This document shows, in pieces, positions 28,303 to 38,836 of a stretch of DNA of 64,000 nt. This stretch comes from Candidatus Mnemosynella biddleae (lineage in GTDB: Archaea > Halobacteriota > Archaeoglobi > Mnemosynellales > Mnemosynellaceae), in contig MTMI02000003.1 of NCBI GenBank assembly GCA_002011165.2, positions 277,117 through 341,116 on the forward strand, written 5' to 3'. A model generated the notes under the pieces. It was not told the DNA's origin, did no database searches, and worked only from the letters and a program-made list of their open reading frames with translations. Position numbers and translations under genes: made by a program. Numbering within the stretch: the stretch's first letter is position 1; the number at the start of each line of letters is the position of its first letter.

Positions 28303-29550
28303 TTAAATTTCTCTTCCCGAACCTTTTGATGCCAGAATGCCCTCATCAAAAATGACTTCACCTCTTCTCATAACAACTCTTGGGTGAACTGCAGGAAAGC
28401 CCTCATAGGGGGTCCATCCACACTTGCTGTGGAGATTTTTTGCTTCTATCCTCCGCTCTTTCTTCTCAAAAACCACAATATCTGCATAGAATCCTTTTTC
28501 TATCCTTCCTCTCTTCTCGATTCCAAAAATCTTAGCGGGACTCTCGCATCCTATCCTCAAAAGGGTCAGAAGAGGGATTTCTCCTCTCTTCACCAGTCTC
28601 ATCATCAGAGGTATCATCGTCTCAATCCCTGGAAGTCCAGATGCTCCCTCTTCCTTTTCCTCAAGAGTATGAGGAGCGTGATCCGAGGCCAAAACATCAA
28701 CTGAACTTAGATTTTCTCTGAGAAATTTCACATGAGTTTCATCTCTGAGTGGAGGATTTACGATTCCGAGTTTTCCCAATCTTTTGTAATCCTTCACACT
28801 GAGAAGAAGATGATGAGGTGCAACCTCAGAGGTTGCTGAAGAATTTGATATTATCTTCAGAGCTTCTCTGGTGGAGATATGAGAGAAATGCACATCATTA
28901 GAGAGTTCAAGAACTTTTTTAACTGCGATGAGCTCGCATTCTGGAGGTCTTGCTAGAGAGTGACTCTCCGGTCTCTCGCTTTTCAGATGTGAGAGCCTTC
29001 TGATTATCTCTCCATCTTCTGCGTGCACGCAGATCTTCTTTCCTCTGAGAACTCTAAGAGCCTCTTTAAGCTCTTCATAACTCACTTCAAGATTTCCAGT
29101 TGAAGGTCCCAAAAAGACTTCTCCAAATGCAAATGCTTTATCTCTGAGTTTCTCAAGCTTTCTCAAATTTCCTCTTATTCCAACATTTATTCCAAAGTCG
29201 GCTATCGATTTTCTCTTTGCCTCCCTTCTCTTCATTTCAAAACTCTTTAAATCGAGCGTAGGAGGTCTCGTATTTGGCTGATCTACAACAACCGTAACTC
29301 CTCCTGCTATTGCAGCACAAGATCCCGTAAACCAGTCCTCTTTGTGAGTGTCCCCGGGATCTCTGAAGTGAACGTGCACATCTATGAATCCCGGAGTTAC
29401 AAGAGCTCCCTCAGCATCTATTTCCTCATCTCCTTTGACGATTTTCCTTATACAGCTTATCTTCTCACCATCTATTCCTATTTCAGCTGAGATCAAAGAA
29501 CCATGATAAAATATTCTGGCGTTTTTTATGGCAATCTCCGCATCACTCAT
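28303..29550 (-). CDS. pyrC: Dihydroorotase
   Basis: VTPGFIDVHVHFRDPGDTHKEDWFTGSCAAIAGGVTVVVDQPNT; LASDHAPHTLEEK. Confidence 0.95.
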   Translation of the reverse strand: MSDAEIAIKNARIFYHGSLISAEIGIDGEKISCIRKIVKGDEEIDAEGALVTPGFIDVHVHFRDPGDTHKEDWFTGSCAAIAGGVTVVVDQPNTRPPTLDLKSFEMKRREAKRKSIADFGINVGIRGNLRKLEKLRDKAFAFGEVFLGPSTGNLEVSYEELKEALRVLRGKKICVHAEDGEIIRRLSHLKSERPESHSLARPPECELIAVKKVLELSNDVHFSHISTREALKIISNSSATSEVAPHHLLLSVKDYKRLGKLGIVNPPLRDETHVKFLRENLSSVDVLASDHAPHTLEEKEEGASGLPGIETMIPLMMRLVKRGEIPLLTLLRIGCESPAKIFGIEKRGRIEKGFYADIVVFEKKERRIEAKNLHSKCGWTPYEGFPAVHPRVVMRRGEVIFDEGILASKGSGREI

Positions 29551-29568
29551 CGTGAAACCTTTTGGAGC

Positions 29569-30468
29569 TTATGGAAGATAAAAGAAGTGGATGAAAATGA
29601 AAAAGAGATAAAGAGTGAGAAGAAGAGATCCTTCGATTCTCCCGAGCTTTCCGTCCTTTACCCCAAACGACGTCAGAAGGATAGCCAGAAGAAGGAAGAG
29701 GAAATAGCTTCCAAATTGAGAGGGTTGAAGAGGTGTGATGAGAACTGCGACTCCAAGAGTTGCAAAGTTATTGGCAACAACGCTTCCCATAATTCCTCCT
29801 ATTGCTATTTCTGGAACTCCCCTAAGTGCAGGTATGATGGTTAGGGAGAACATTTCCGCACTCGTAACCAAAGCCAGAATAGTTGCCCCGAATACTGTAT
29901 CACTTATCCCGAGAAATTCCGAGAGATTTTCCGCACTGTCAACCATAAGATCTCCACCGAAGGACATGAGAATGAGCCCAAGAAACATGAAAAATAGATT
30001 TTTCAGTTCACCCTCTTCTTCTTTCTCAATTCTTCCTTTGAAAATCTTAAAGATGACAAGAAGATATGCAGAGAGGAGGATGAGTCCATCCAGTCTGGAG
30101 TACCCTCCAAAAGAGAGAATGATGATGACAAAAGTGGATGCAAGAGCAAGAAGGGTTTGATTTTTTAATTCCTTATCCTTGATTTTAAGAGGTGCAATTA
30201 AAGCTGAAAGACCTAAACAGAGAGCAAGAATTGTTATATTCGTACCAACTGCATTTCCAAAGGCGAGTGAGGGGTAACCTTTCAATGAGGCAATTGCAGA
30301 AGCAAAGAGCTCCTCTGGTTCAGCTCCAGCGAATATGAAAGAGATGGCGGAGAGGCTCATTCCTAGATATTTTCCACTTCTCTCCGCATTCTCGATGAAG
30401 AGTTCTGCCCCTCCTATGAGTAGTGCGACACTCGGAAGAAAGACGATGGCATCGAGGAGGGGATTCAT
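29569..30468 (-). CDS. Sodium/calcium exchanger family membrane protein
   Basis: FIFAGAEPEELFASAIASLKGYPSLAFGNAVGTNITILALCLGLSALI; second repeat TILALVTSAEMFSLTIIPALRGVPEIAIGGIMGSVVANN. Confidence 0.88.
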   Translation of the reverse strand: MNPLLDAIVFLPSVALLIGGAELFIENAERSGKYLGMSLSAISFIFAGAEPEELFASAIASLKGYPSLAFGNAVGTNITILALCLGLSALIAPLKIKDKELKNQTLLALASTFVIIILSFGGYSRLDGLILLSAYLLVIFKIFKGRIEKEEEGELKNLFFMFLGLILMSFGGDLMVDSAENLSEFLGISDTVFGATILALVTSAEMFSLTIIPALRGVPEIAIGGIMGSVVANNFATLGVAVLITPLQPSQFGSYFLFLLLAILLTSFGVKDGKLGRIEGSLLLTLYLFFIFIHFFYLP

Positions 30469-30545
30469 GGGAAGTGTGTGAGACTCTAAGGAATAAAAAT
30501 CTAATCAGTATGTTTTAAGAAGGATGACGGAGCTTGTGATATTGA

Positions 30546-31580
30546 ATGAGAGGAGAGCTCAGAGAGGACGGAATTCATGTGAATGATCTCGAGCTTCACA
30601 ACAGAGGTGGTTACGGGAGGAGAGAGGGTTCTGAGGTCATTCTATCGACTGAAGAAGCAATTTATCTTCTTGAGAAGGGCAAGATTGATGTTTATGACGA
30701 TGGGAGAAGGTTGGATTTGAAAGAGCTTTTTCTGAGAGCTTCTGGAGAGATCCAAGATTTTGAAATTAAATATGCGGTCTACAGAGATCTGAGAGAGAGG
30801 GGGTATTGCATTCATCCGGGAATAGCAGATTTTAGGCTTTTTCCAAGAGGTGGAAAACCAGGAAAGACTCCTTCGGAGTTTCTTGTTATTGCAATTTCGG
30901 AAAGAAGAAGTATTCCGCTTGAAGATCTCATTAAAAAGCTTGAAATGTGTCAAAGATTGAAGAAGAAGCTCATTATAGCCATAGTTGATGAAGAGACCGA
31001 CATAACTTACTACGAGGTTAGATGGAGAGGCATGGAAGGATTCTCAAAAGATCTCCCCTCAGAGAGGTTTAAAGGGATTCTGTTAAACGACAGGGTGATT
31101 ATCTGGAATGAGAGGGCTCGAGAGATTCTTCATAACACCTTCTTCTTCGGTGAGCTCGTTAATTCAACCCTATACCTCTCTCTTGTTGAATCCGCCTATC
31201 TTGTCTCTAAGGGACTTCTAATTCTCAGAAATGTAGTCGGAGAGGAGGTTGGAGAGGAGGAGCTTCTAAAAATATGCAGAGAGGTTGAAGAGGATTTTGA
31301 TGAGAAGATGAAGGTCTATAAAGATCTAAGAGAGAAGAGAATGGTTGTGAAAACTGGATTCAAATTTGGAGCTCACTTCAGAGTTTACGAGAAGGTTGAG
31401 AGCTTGAGTGAGCTTTATCACTCAAGATATCTCGTGCACGTTGTGAGAAGAGACTATGTCTTCACACCTCCAGAAATCTCAAGAGCTGTTAGATTGGCCC
31501 ACGGAGTCAGAAAAAGTATGATTTTCGCCTATGAAGATGAAAAAATTAGATACATTGAGATAAGGAGGATTAGACCATGA
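30546..31580 (+). CDS. endA: tRNA-splicing endonuclease (long, two-repeat homodimer type)
   Basis: 344 aa; [37 protein letters not shown] and second [33 protein letters not shown]. Confidence 0.92.
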   Translation: MRGELREDGIHVNDLELHNRGGYGRREGSEVILSTEEAIYLLEKGKIDVYDDGRRLDLKELFLRASGEIQDFEIKYAVYRDLRERGYCIHPGIADFRLFPRGGKPGKTPSEFLVIAISERRSIPLEDLIKKLEMCQRLKKKLIIAIVDEETDITYYEVRWRGMEGFSKDLPSERFKGILLNDRVIIWNERAREILHNTFFFGELVNSTLYLSLVESAYLVSKGLLILRNVVGEEVGEEELLKICREVEEDFDEKMKVYKDLREKRMVVKTGFKFGAHFRVYEKVESLSELYHSRYLVHVVRRDYVFTPPEISRAVRLAHGVRKSMIFAYEDEKIRYIEIRRIRP

Positions 31581-32866
31581 AATTGAATCCATGGGAAGTC
31601 ACAGAAATAGAGGACTATTCAAAGCTTTTCGAAGAATTCGGAATTGAGCCGTTTTCCGAAATTCTTGAAAGAATTCCAGAACCGCACAGATTGATGAGGA
31701 GGGGGGTGATCTTTGGCCACAGAGATTACGAAAGAATTCTTGAAGCGATGGAGAGAAAGATGCCCTTCGCTGTGATGAGTGGATTTATGCCTTCAGGGAA
31801 AATACACTTGGGAGGAAAAATGGTGATGGAAGAAATCATCTGGCATCAGAAAATGGGTGCAGATGCTTATGTTGCGATTGCAGATATGGAGGCCCACTCT
31901 GTAAGGGGTCTCAGCTGGGAAAAATGTAAGGAAATTGGAATCGAAGAGTACGTTCTCTCGCTCATAGCTCTTGGATTCGAACCAAGAGGAAGAATTTACT
32001 TCCAGTCTGCCTCCTTGGAAGTGAAGGATCTTGCCTTTGAACTTGGAACCGAGGTAACTCTCTCCGAGATGATTGCAATTTATGGATTCTCTGGAGAGAC
32101 GCACGCCTCTCACATGTTCAGCGTTCTGGTTCAGGCTGCTGATATTCTGCATCCAGAACTCGAGGAATTCGGAGGCCCGAAACCGGTTATCGTTCCAGTT
32201 GGAGCGGATCAGGATCCTCATCTCAGGCTCACGAGAGATCTAGCAGATAGAATGAACAAGTTTCTCATAGAAAGAAGGGGAGACTACATAAGTGTGAGAG
32301 GAAAAGGAGTCTCTCCTGAGGAGATAGAGGGGCTTGCCAGACTCATTCCTTTCGAGAAGAAAGTTTATGAAGGACATGTGGATGTCTTCCAAGGAGAAAT
32401 GGAAGAGATCAAGAAGATTGTTCAGGATTTCGAGCTTTCTTCTGGTGGATATGCATTCATTCCTCCCTCCTCCACCTATCACAGATTTATGACCGGATTG
32501 CTCGGTGGTAAAATGTCATCTTCAAAGCCAGAGAGTTATATAGCGCTGACCGATCCTCTAGAAGAGGCTAAGAGAAAGGTTATGAGAGCCAAAACGGGGG
32601 GTCAGGGAACTGTCGAGAAACAGAGAGAGCTTGGAGGAAAGCCAGAAGAGTGTGTCGTTTTCGAACTCTTTAGATATCACTTAATAGAAGATGATGATGA
32701 GCTCTTAAGAATCTATGAGGAGTGCATCTCGGGAGAGAGGCTCTGCGGAGATTGCAAAAAGCTTGCGGGAGAGCTCCTTGTCTCATGGTTAAAAGATCAT
32801 CAGGAGAAGAGAGAGCAGGCGAGGGATCTCTTGAGGGAATATGAGGTGGTAGGATGGAAGAGCTGA
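31577..32866 (+). CDS. trpS: Tryptophanyl-tRNA synthetase
   Basis: [65 protein letters not shown]. Confidence 0.95.
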   Translation: MKLNPWEVTEIEDYSKLFEEFGIEPFSEILERIPEPHRLMRRGVIFGHRDYERILEAMERKMPFAVMSGFMPSGKIHLGGKMVMEEIIWHQKMGADAYVAIADMEAHSVRGLSWEKCKEIGIEEYVLSLIALGFEPRGRIYFQSASLEVKDLAFELGTEVTLSEMIAIYGFSGETHASHMFSVLVQAADILHPELEEFGGPKPVIVPVGADQDPHLRLTRDLADRMNKFLIERRGDYISVRGKGVSPEEIEGLARLIPFEKKVYEGHVDVFQGEMEEIKKIVQDFELSSGGYAFIPPSSTYHRFMTGLLGGKMSSSKPESYIALTDPLEEAKRKVMRAKTGGQGTVEKQRELGGKPEECVVFELFRYHLIEDDDELLRIYEECISGERLCGDCKKLAGELLVSWLKDHQEKREQARDLLREYEVVGWKS

Positions 32867-34308
32867 TGAGAGTTCTGGAAGCGATAAGAGAGAGCGGGAG
32901 CATTTCCATTAAAGATCTCTCGAAGAAGCTTGGGATGAGCGAAGCAGAGCTCATGTCAGCAGTTCTTTCACTTCACCACAGAGAGCTTGTTGAGTTGAAG
33001 AAGGAGGAGATCAAATACTGCAGACTGACAGATGAAGGTAGAGAATACGCAGAAAGGGGACTTCCAGAGAGGAGAGTTGCAGATTTCATCTCCTCAAAAG
33101 GTGGAGAGGTCTCTCTAAGTGAAATAAGAGAGAGCTTCGGAGAGAAGTTAACCTCGATAGCGCTGGGATGGTTGAGAAAGAAAGGGTGGGTACAGTTCGA
33201 GAAAGGAGAGGAACCCAAACTCAAACTTCTGAGATCAGAGAGAGGAGAGGACGAGGACGCTCTTAAAAAACTCCTGAATGGAGAGTTGAGAGTTGAAGAA
33301 CTTGGAGAGAATCTCATCGAAGAACTGAAAAAGAGAAATCTCGTGGAAGTGAGAGAAGAGAGAATTCACAGGGTTGAGATAACAGAGAAAGGTAAAAAGA
33401 TAAAAAAAGAGGAACTTGAGGAAATAACGAGGTTAACTCCAGAAATTATCCTGAGTGGAGAGTGGAAGAGGAAAAAGATAAAGAGATACGACATTAGAGC
33501 TCCGAGTGCGGAGATCTTTCCCGCGAAAATTCATCCATACAGAAGGATAATAGAAGAGATGAGGAAGATTTTCCTCTCTATGGGATTCACCGAAATAAGA
33601 GGGGAGATAGTTCAATCCTCCTTCTGGAACTTTGATGCTCTCTTCCAACCCCAAGATCATCCAGCCAGAGATATGCAGGACACGTTCTATCTTGAAAGTG
33701 AGAGTGAGCTTGATGAAGAGCTCGTGAAGAAGGTTAAAGCCATGCACGAGCGAGGAGGAGAGATAGAATCAACAGGATGGGGTTTCCCGTGGAGAGAGGA
33801 GCTAGCAAAAAAGAACGTTCTGAGAACACACACAACCGCAATAACAATAAAGTACCTCGCAGATCATCCTGACCCTCCGATAAAAGCATTCTGCATAGAC
33901 AGAGTTTATAGAAGGGAGACAGTTGATTCTACTCACCTTCCCGAGTTCGATCAACTGGAAGGAGTTGTGATGGAAAAGGGTATGTCTCTTTCCAACCTCT
34001 TTGGAGTTCTGAGGACCTTTTACAACCTTATGGGATTTGAGAATGTTCGATTCCGTCCTGGATATTTCCCCTATACCGAACCCTCTGTTGAATGTGAGGT
34101 CTATGTCGAAGGGATTGGATGGATTGAGCTTGGTGGTGCAGGAATTTTCAGAAAAGAGGTGACGTATCCTCTTGGAATAAAGTATCCTGTGCTGGCATGG
34201 GGTCTCGGAGTAAGCAGACTGGCAATGCTCAAGCTCAATCTGAAAGACCTTAGATATCTTTACAAACCTGATATGGAGTGGTTGAGGAGGGCGCCCATAT
34301 GCCCGTGA
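32854..34308 (+). CDS. pheS: Phenylalanyl-tRNA synthetase alpha subunit
   Basis: [69 protein letters not shown]. Confidence 0.96.
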   Translation: MEELMRVLEAIRESGSISIKDLSKKLGMSEAELMSAVLSLHHRELVELKKEEIKYCRLTDEGREYAERGLPERRVADFISSKGGEVSLSEIRESFGEKLTSIALGWLRKKGWVQFEKGEEPKLKLLRSERGEDEDALKKLLNGELRVEELGENLIEELKKRNLVEVREERIHRVEITEKGKKIKKEELEEITRLTPEIILSGEWKRKKIKRYDIRAPSAEIFPAKIHPYRRIIEEMRKIFLSMGFTEIRGEIVQSSFWNFDALFQPQDHPARDMQDTFYLESESELDEELVKKVKAMHERGGEIESTGWGFPWREELAKKNVLRTHTTAITIKYLADHPDPPIKAFCIDRVYRRETVDSTHLPEFDQLEGVVMEKGMSLSNLFGVLRTFYNLMGFENVRFRPGYFPYTEPSVECEVYVEGIGWIELGGAGIFRKEVTYPLGIKYPVLAWGLGVSRLAMLKLNLKDLRYLYKPDMEWLRRAPICP

Positions 34309-35900
34309 TACATCTAGATTTCGAAGAACTTGAGAGACTTGTTGGAGCTCCAGCACAGAAAATAATCGAGAGAATTCCAATGATTGGAGCAGATGTAGAA
34401 AGAGTTGAAGATGGTTTTGCGGATGTGGAGTTCTTCCCGGATCGCCCTGATATGTACAGCGTTGAGGGAGTTGCAAGAGCAATGAGAGGATTTCTTGGTA
34501 TTGAGACGGGAGCTCCTAAATACAGAGTCTCTCCATCAGAGGTTGAGATGAGGGTTGAACCATCTGTGAAACAGGTGAGACCTCTAATAGTCTGTGCAGT
34601 TGTGAGAGATATTGAGATGAGTGATCCTCTGATAGAATCGATGATGCATCTTCAAGAACATCTCCACTGGGGTCTCGGAAGAAACAGAAGGAAAGTATCA
34701 ATAGGAATTCATGACCTCTCGAAAGTAGAGTCACCTTTCACTTATAAAACCGTTGACGAAAACTTTTCTTTTATTCCTCTGGATTTCGATGAGGAGATGA
34801 CTATAAAAGAGATTCTTGAGAAGCATCCTAAAGGAAGAGCTTTTTCGTTCATCCTGAAAGATTTCAACAGATATCCGGTGATAGTGGATAGAGACGGAAA
34901 TGTTCTTTCCTTTCCTCCAATCATCAACGGAGAGCTGACAAGAGTTACGGAGAGGACAAGAGAGCTCTTCATAGATGTTACCGGAACTGAAGAGGTTGTG
35001 AGCGTTGCTCTGAACATCATAGTAACTGCTCTTGCAGAGAGAGGTTTCAGAATCCAGAGCGTTGAGATAATAGATGGGAAGAGAAAATTTACAACTCCTG
35101 ATCTCAGCGAGAGAGAGGTGGAGGTCTCGATTCAGGAAATAAGGGAGCTAATAGGGGTTCCTCTCAGTGAAGAGGAGTGTATTTCAGCGCTTAGGAAGAT
35201 GAGGTTTGACGCTGAGCTTCAGGGAGAGAAGATAAAGGTGAGGATACCAGCTTATCGTGCCGATATTATGCATCCTTGGGATATCATAGAGGATGTTGCT
35301 ATAGGATATGGATATGAGAGGATTCCATCTATTTTCCCTGAGATTCCATCCATAAGTTCGGAGCATGAGGTTGAAAAGAGGAACAACAGAATTAGAGAGG
35401 TAATGATAGGCTTGGGTTTCACCGAAGTTATGACCTTCACACTCACTTCTGAGAGGGTGCACTTCGAGATGATAAGGAGGGAGGGCTCTGCTCTGAAAAT
35501 AGCAAATCCAGCTTCAGAAGAGCAGAGGATTTTCAGAAGCTCGATTCTTCCGATGCTGATGGAAGCTCTTTCAATGAACAGACACTATCCCATGCCTCAG
35601 AGGATCTTTGAGGTTGGAGATGTGATAGTGGAGGAAAGGAGGAGAAATCATATTGCTGGAGTTTCGATGCACGCAAATGCTGATTTCTCTGAGATAAAAA
35701 GTGTAGTGATTGCACTGCTCAGAGAACTCGGATATCGGGTTGAGATTTTCGAAACAAAAGATCCAGCTTTTATCGAAGGAAGAGTTGCAAGGCTTGAAGG
35801 AGATGTAACTGGAGTTTTTGGAGAAGTTCACCCAGAAGTTCTCGTGAACTTTGATCTTGATCATCCAGTCTCGGCTTTCGAAATTGAACTACCATACTGA
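34299..35900 (+). CDS. pheT: Phenylalanyl-tRNA synthetase beta subunit
   Basis: [59 protein letters not shown]. Confidence 0.96.
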   Translation: MPVIHLDFEELERLVGAPAQKIIERIPMIGADVERVEDGFADVEFFPDRPDMYSVEGVARAMRGFLGIETGAPKYRVSPSEVEMRVEPSVKQVRPLIVCAVVRDIEMSDPLIESMMHLQEHLHWGLGRNRRKVSIGIHDLSKVESPFTYKTVDENFSFIPLDFDEEMTIKEILEKHPKGRAFSFILKDFNRYPVIVDRDGNVLSFPPIINGELTRVTERTRELFIDVTGTEEVVSVALNIIVTALAERGFRIQSVEIIDGKRKFTTPDLSEREVEVSIQEIRELIGVPLSEEECISALRKMRFDAELQGEKIKVRIPAYRADIMHPWDIIEDVAIGYGYERIPSIFPEIPSISSEHEVEKRNNRIREVMIGLGFTEVMTFTLTSERVHFEMIRREGSALKIANPASEEQRIFRSSILPMLMEALSMNRHYPMPQRIFEVGDVIVEERRRNHIAGVSMHANADFSEIKSVVIALLRELGYRVEIFETKDPAFIEGRVARLEGDVTGVFGEVHPEVLVNFDLDHPVSAFEIELPY

Positions 35901-36398
35901 AGACTTGCGAACTGCAACTTCGATTGCCTCCATCATATCTCTCTTCGGTATTATCGTAACGATTGGAATCGATACTATTTTCTCGATTGTCGGACTCACG
36001 ATTGGAGCGCAGACCAAAGCGACTGCGCCCTCTCTCTCAGCTCTTACTGATGATATAATGGCTTCCTCGAAAGAATTTGCAGGATACTCTTTTATTTTTA
36101 CCTTTCTATCTCCGACTTTCATGTAACTTTCGGTTATCTCATTCAAAACCGAACGTGAAGCTATCACCGCTATGAACGGCTCTTCGTCTCTCCTCAATGC
36201 ATTGAAGATTTGCTTTATCGTCTTCAGATTTGGATCTCTTTCTTCCGAGATGATTTTATAAAGAGTACTCTCGGGAATTCCACTTCTTTCCGAGAACTCT
36301 CGAATTGAGATTCTGAGATCCTCTTTTATAATCTTCTTCAGCGTTTCACCGAAACTTTCATCGGTGAAGATTGCTCTTATCAGTTTTTCTATACTCAT
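35889..36398 (-). CDS. XRE-type HTH transcriptional regulator with C-terminal sensor-like domain
   Basis: LRISIREFSERSGIPESTLYKIISEERDPNLKTIKQIFNAL; start taken at MSIEKL. Confidence 0.78.
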   Translation of the reverse strand: MSIEKLIRAIFTDESFGETLKKIIKEDLRISIREFSERSGIPESTLYKIISEERDPNLKTIKQIFNALRRDEEPFIAVIASRSVLNEITESYMKVGDRKVKIKEYPANSFEEAIISSVRAEREGAVALVCAPIVSPTIEKIVSIPIVTIIPKRDMMEAIEVAVRKSSVW

Positions 36399-36402
36399 TT
36401 TT

Positions 36403-36418
36403 GTCACCATTTCGTGAC
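36403..36418. promoter_or_regulatory. Candidate operator at regulator start
   Basis: GTCAC-CATTTC-GTGAC inverted repeat. Confidence 0.35.
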
Positions 36419-36497
36419 TTCTTCATCTCATTTTCTTCCTTGTTAGGTTAATAATTTTTCCGTTTCCGACACATTTATCAATCGTTAAATCTCCAAT

Positions 36498-37736
36498 TTG
36501 GAAGTGGGTGAGAAAGTGGACTCAGAGACCCTGATGAAGTACGATCTTGTCTGTAGGAACTGTGGACTGAGATTTCGGGATCATGGTTTCACATTCTCAT
36601 GCCCTGCTGGATGTTCCTCCATAGTTTCCACAGATTATGCCTCACCTCTCCGTCTAAAGAATCGAGAAATGGGAGAAGGGATCTGGAAATATGCTGAATG
36701 GTTACCTGTAGAGGGTAAGAACGACTACAGCGGAAAACCGGTTCTGTTTAAAAGCCCGGAACTAAGTTCTGAAGTTGGAACGAACGTGTATGTTGCATTC
36801 CACGGCTATTCTCCTGAGATTGGTGCAGAAATGATTACATGCACTTTCAAAGAAATTGAGGTGATTGTTTCACTGCGTTACGCAGCAGAAAGAGGAGCAG
36901 ACATAGCTCTGGCTTCTGTGGGGAATACGGCTAACGCCTTTCTCGCATTTTCACATTATGAAGACATAAATGTGTATCTTTTTGTCCCTAAACGGGTTTT
37001 TGACTGCCTCTTCTGTCATGAAAAGAGTGAAAATACGACATTAGTGATGGTTGACGGTTCTTACGATGATGCATTGACTCTTGCACAAAGATTTGCGGAG
37101 CTGAGAGGTATAAAGTATGAGGGCGGTGGTAGAAATGTGGCAAGGAGAGATGTCCTTGCAACCCTCGCCTACACCTTTCTGGAAACCTACGGCTTCCTCC
37201 CTGATGTTTACTTTCAAGCTGTGGGAAGTGGAACCGGAGCCATAGCGTTCTATGAAGGATCAAAGAGGCTTGTAGAGATGGGATTGGCAGAAAAATTGCC
37301 AAGAATTGCTGTTGCACAAAACAAGCCTTTTACACCAATAGTGAATGCCTGGAGGAGGAAGAGGAGGGAGATCGAAGTGTATGACTATGATCCTTTAGAT
37401 GTTGTTTACGCACAGGTTCTCACGAATAGGAGTCCTCTGTACTCCATGAGAGGTGGGCTATATGATATAATGGAGGAGACACGTGGCTTTGCGGTTTCAG
37501 CCTCAGAAAAGGAAGCTAAAGAGGCAGGAAAGCTGTTCATGGAAATTTATGGCATTGATCTGTATCCAGCAGCAGAAGTTGCTCTTGCAGCCCTCCTGAA
37601 ATCAGATGTGAAAGGAAGTGTTTTGCTGAACATCACTGGAGCTGGCTTCAGCAGATTGAAGAAAGATTACAGGGTAAGGAGGCCAAGAGCTGATTTTGTC
37701 GTGGAGTGTGAGGCAGATCTCGAAGTAATTTTGTGA
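36498..37736 (+). CDS. Cysteate synthase (threonine-synthase-like PLP enzyme)
   Basis: KYDLVCRNCGLRFRDHGFTFSCPAGCSSIVSTDYA; FHGYSPEIGAEMITCTFKEIE; placed directly before ComDE. Confidence 0.85.
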   Translation: MEVGEKVDSETLMKYDLVCRNCGLRFRDHGFTFSCPAGCSSIVSTDYASPLRLKNREMGEGIWKYAEWLPVEGKNDYSGKPVLFKSPELSSEVGTNVYVAFHGYSPEIGAEMITCTFKEIEVIVSLRYAAERGADIALASVGNTANAFLAFSHYEDINVYLFVPKRVFDCLFCHEKSENTTLVMVDGSYDDALTLAQRFAELRGIKYEGGGRNVARRDVLATLAYTFLETYGFLPDVYFQAVGSGTGAIAFYEGSKRLVEMGLAEKLPRIAVAQNKPFTPIVNAWRRKRREIEVYDYDPLDVVYAQVLTNRSPLYSMRGGLYDIMEETRGFAVSASEKEAKEAGKLFMEIYGIDLYPAAEVALAALLKSDVKGSVLLNITGAGFSRLKKDYRVRRPRADFVVECEADLEVIL

Positions 37737-37750
37737 TGAGGTGAGAGGTT

Positions 37751-38836
37751 ATGGAAGAAGAAGTCGTATCCGCATTAAAGGGTGCAGGCATAGATTATGT
37801 TCTCTTCCTGCCATGTGAAAAAATAAAGAGGTTAATACATCTTGTGAACTGGAATTTTGATTCTCTCACGTTATCCAGAGAGGAGGAGGGCATTGGAATC
37901 GCTGCCGGACTTTATATGGCTGGACGAAAACCCCTCATGATTATTCAGAGTTCGGGTTTCGGAAACTGCATAAATGCTTTGATGAGCTTGACTTTCTGCT
38001 ATCAGATGCCTCTGCCAATCCTTATAAGCTGGCGAGGAGTGTATGGTGAGGCAATCGAAGCTCAGAGACCAATGGGAGAAAAACTCCCAGCACTGCTTGA
38101 CGCTCTTGGCATCGAAAATATTGTTTTTGATGGGAAAAATGTTGATGAAATTGAAAATACCGTAGCAGAAGCATATGAAGAGGAAAAGGTGAAAGTTGTC
38201 CTCCTCAAACCAGATATCTGGAGTGCAATGCCCGATCTTTCTTACCTTCGGCCTCCGATTCCGGCAAGTAGCATCATGGTTGAGGGTGGAGGAGCCAAAT
38301 ATACGAGATATGAGATCTTGGAAGGTCTCAAAGACGAACTTTATGGTAGAATTGTTGTGTCAAACATAGGCTACCCAAGCAGAGAACTTTACAGCATTCT
38401 TGACCAACCCACCAACTTTTACATGCTCGGAAGCATGGGTCTTGCCTTAGCTATAGGTCTCGGTCTAGCTCTTGCGGGGAAGGAAGCAGTGGTGGTGGAA
38501 GGAGACGGTTCCATCCTTATGAATCCATCAACGCTCTTCACCGCCATAAATTCTGGAGCTGAGACGCTTACCATTCTTGCCATCGATAATGCCGCTTATG
38601 GGAGTACAGGCAATCAGAGGACAGCAACAGCAAAGGCAGATTTGCAAATTCTTGCTATTTCTGCTGGATTTGAAAAAACTTTCAGAAGCTCTGAACCCCA
38701 TGAGATATTGGAGCTTCTTAAAACAGGAGATACTAAATTTATCCATGCACTGGCAAAACCGGGAAATGCTGAGGTTCCTCCTATCCCGCTTAAAGCTCTT
38801 GAAATAAAAGAAAGGTTCATGGAGGCGATAAAATGA
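37751..38836 (+). CDS. comDE: Sulfopyruvate decarboxylase, fused ComD-ComE
   Basis: ALKGAGIDYVLFLPCEKIKRLIHL (alpha) and LGSMGLALAIGLGLALAGKEAVVVEGDGSILMNPSTL (beta, ThDP motif). Confidence 0.9.
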   Translation: MEEEVVSALKGAGIDYVLFLPCEKIKRLIHLVNWNFDSLTLSREEEGIGIAAGLYMAGRKPLMIIQSSGFGNCINALMSLTFCYQMPLPILISWRGVYGEAIEAQRPMGEKLPALLDALGIENIVFDGKNVDEIENTVAEAYEEEKVKVVLLKPDIWSAMPDLSYLRPPIPASSIMVEGGGAKYTRYEILEGLKDELYGRIVVSNIGYPSRELYSILDQPTNFYMLGSMGLALAIGLGLALAGKEAVVVEGDGSILMNPSTLFTAINSGAETLTILAIDNAAYGSTGNQRTATAKADLQILAISAGFEKTFRSSEPHEILELLKTGDTKFIHALAKPGNAEVPPIPLKALEIKERFMEAIK

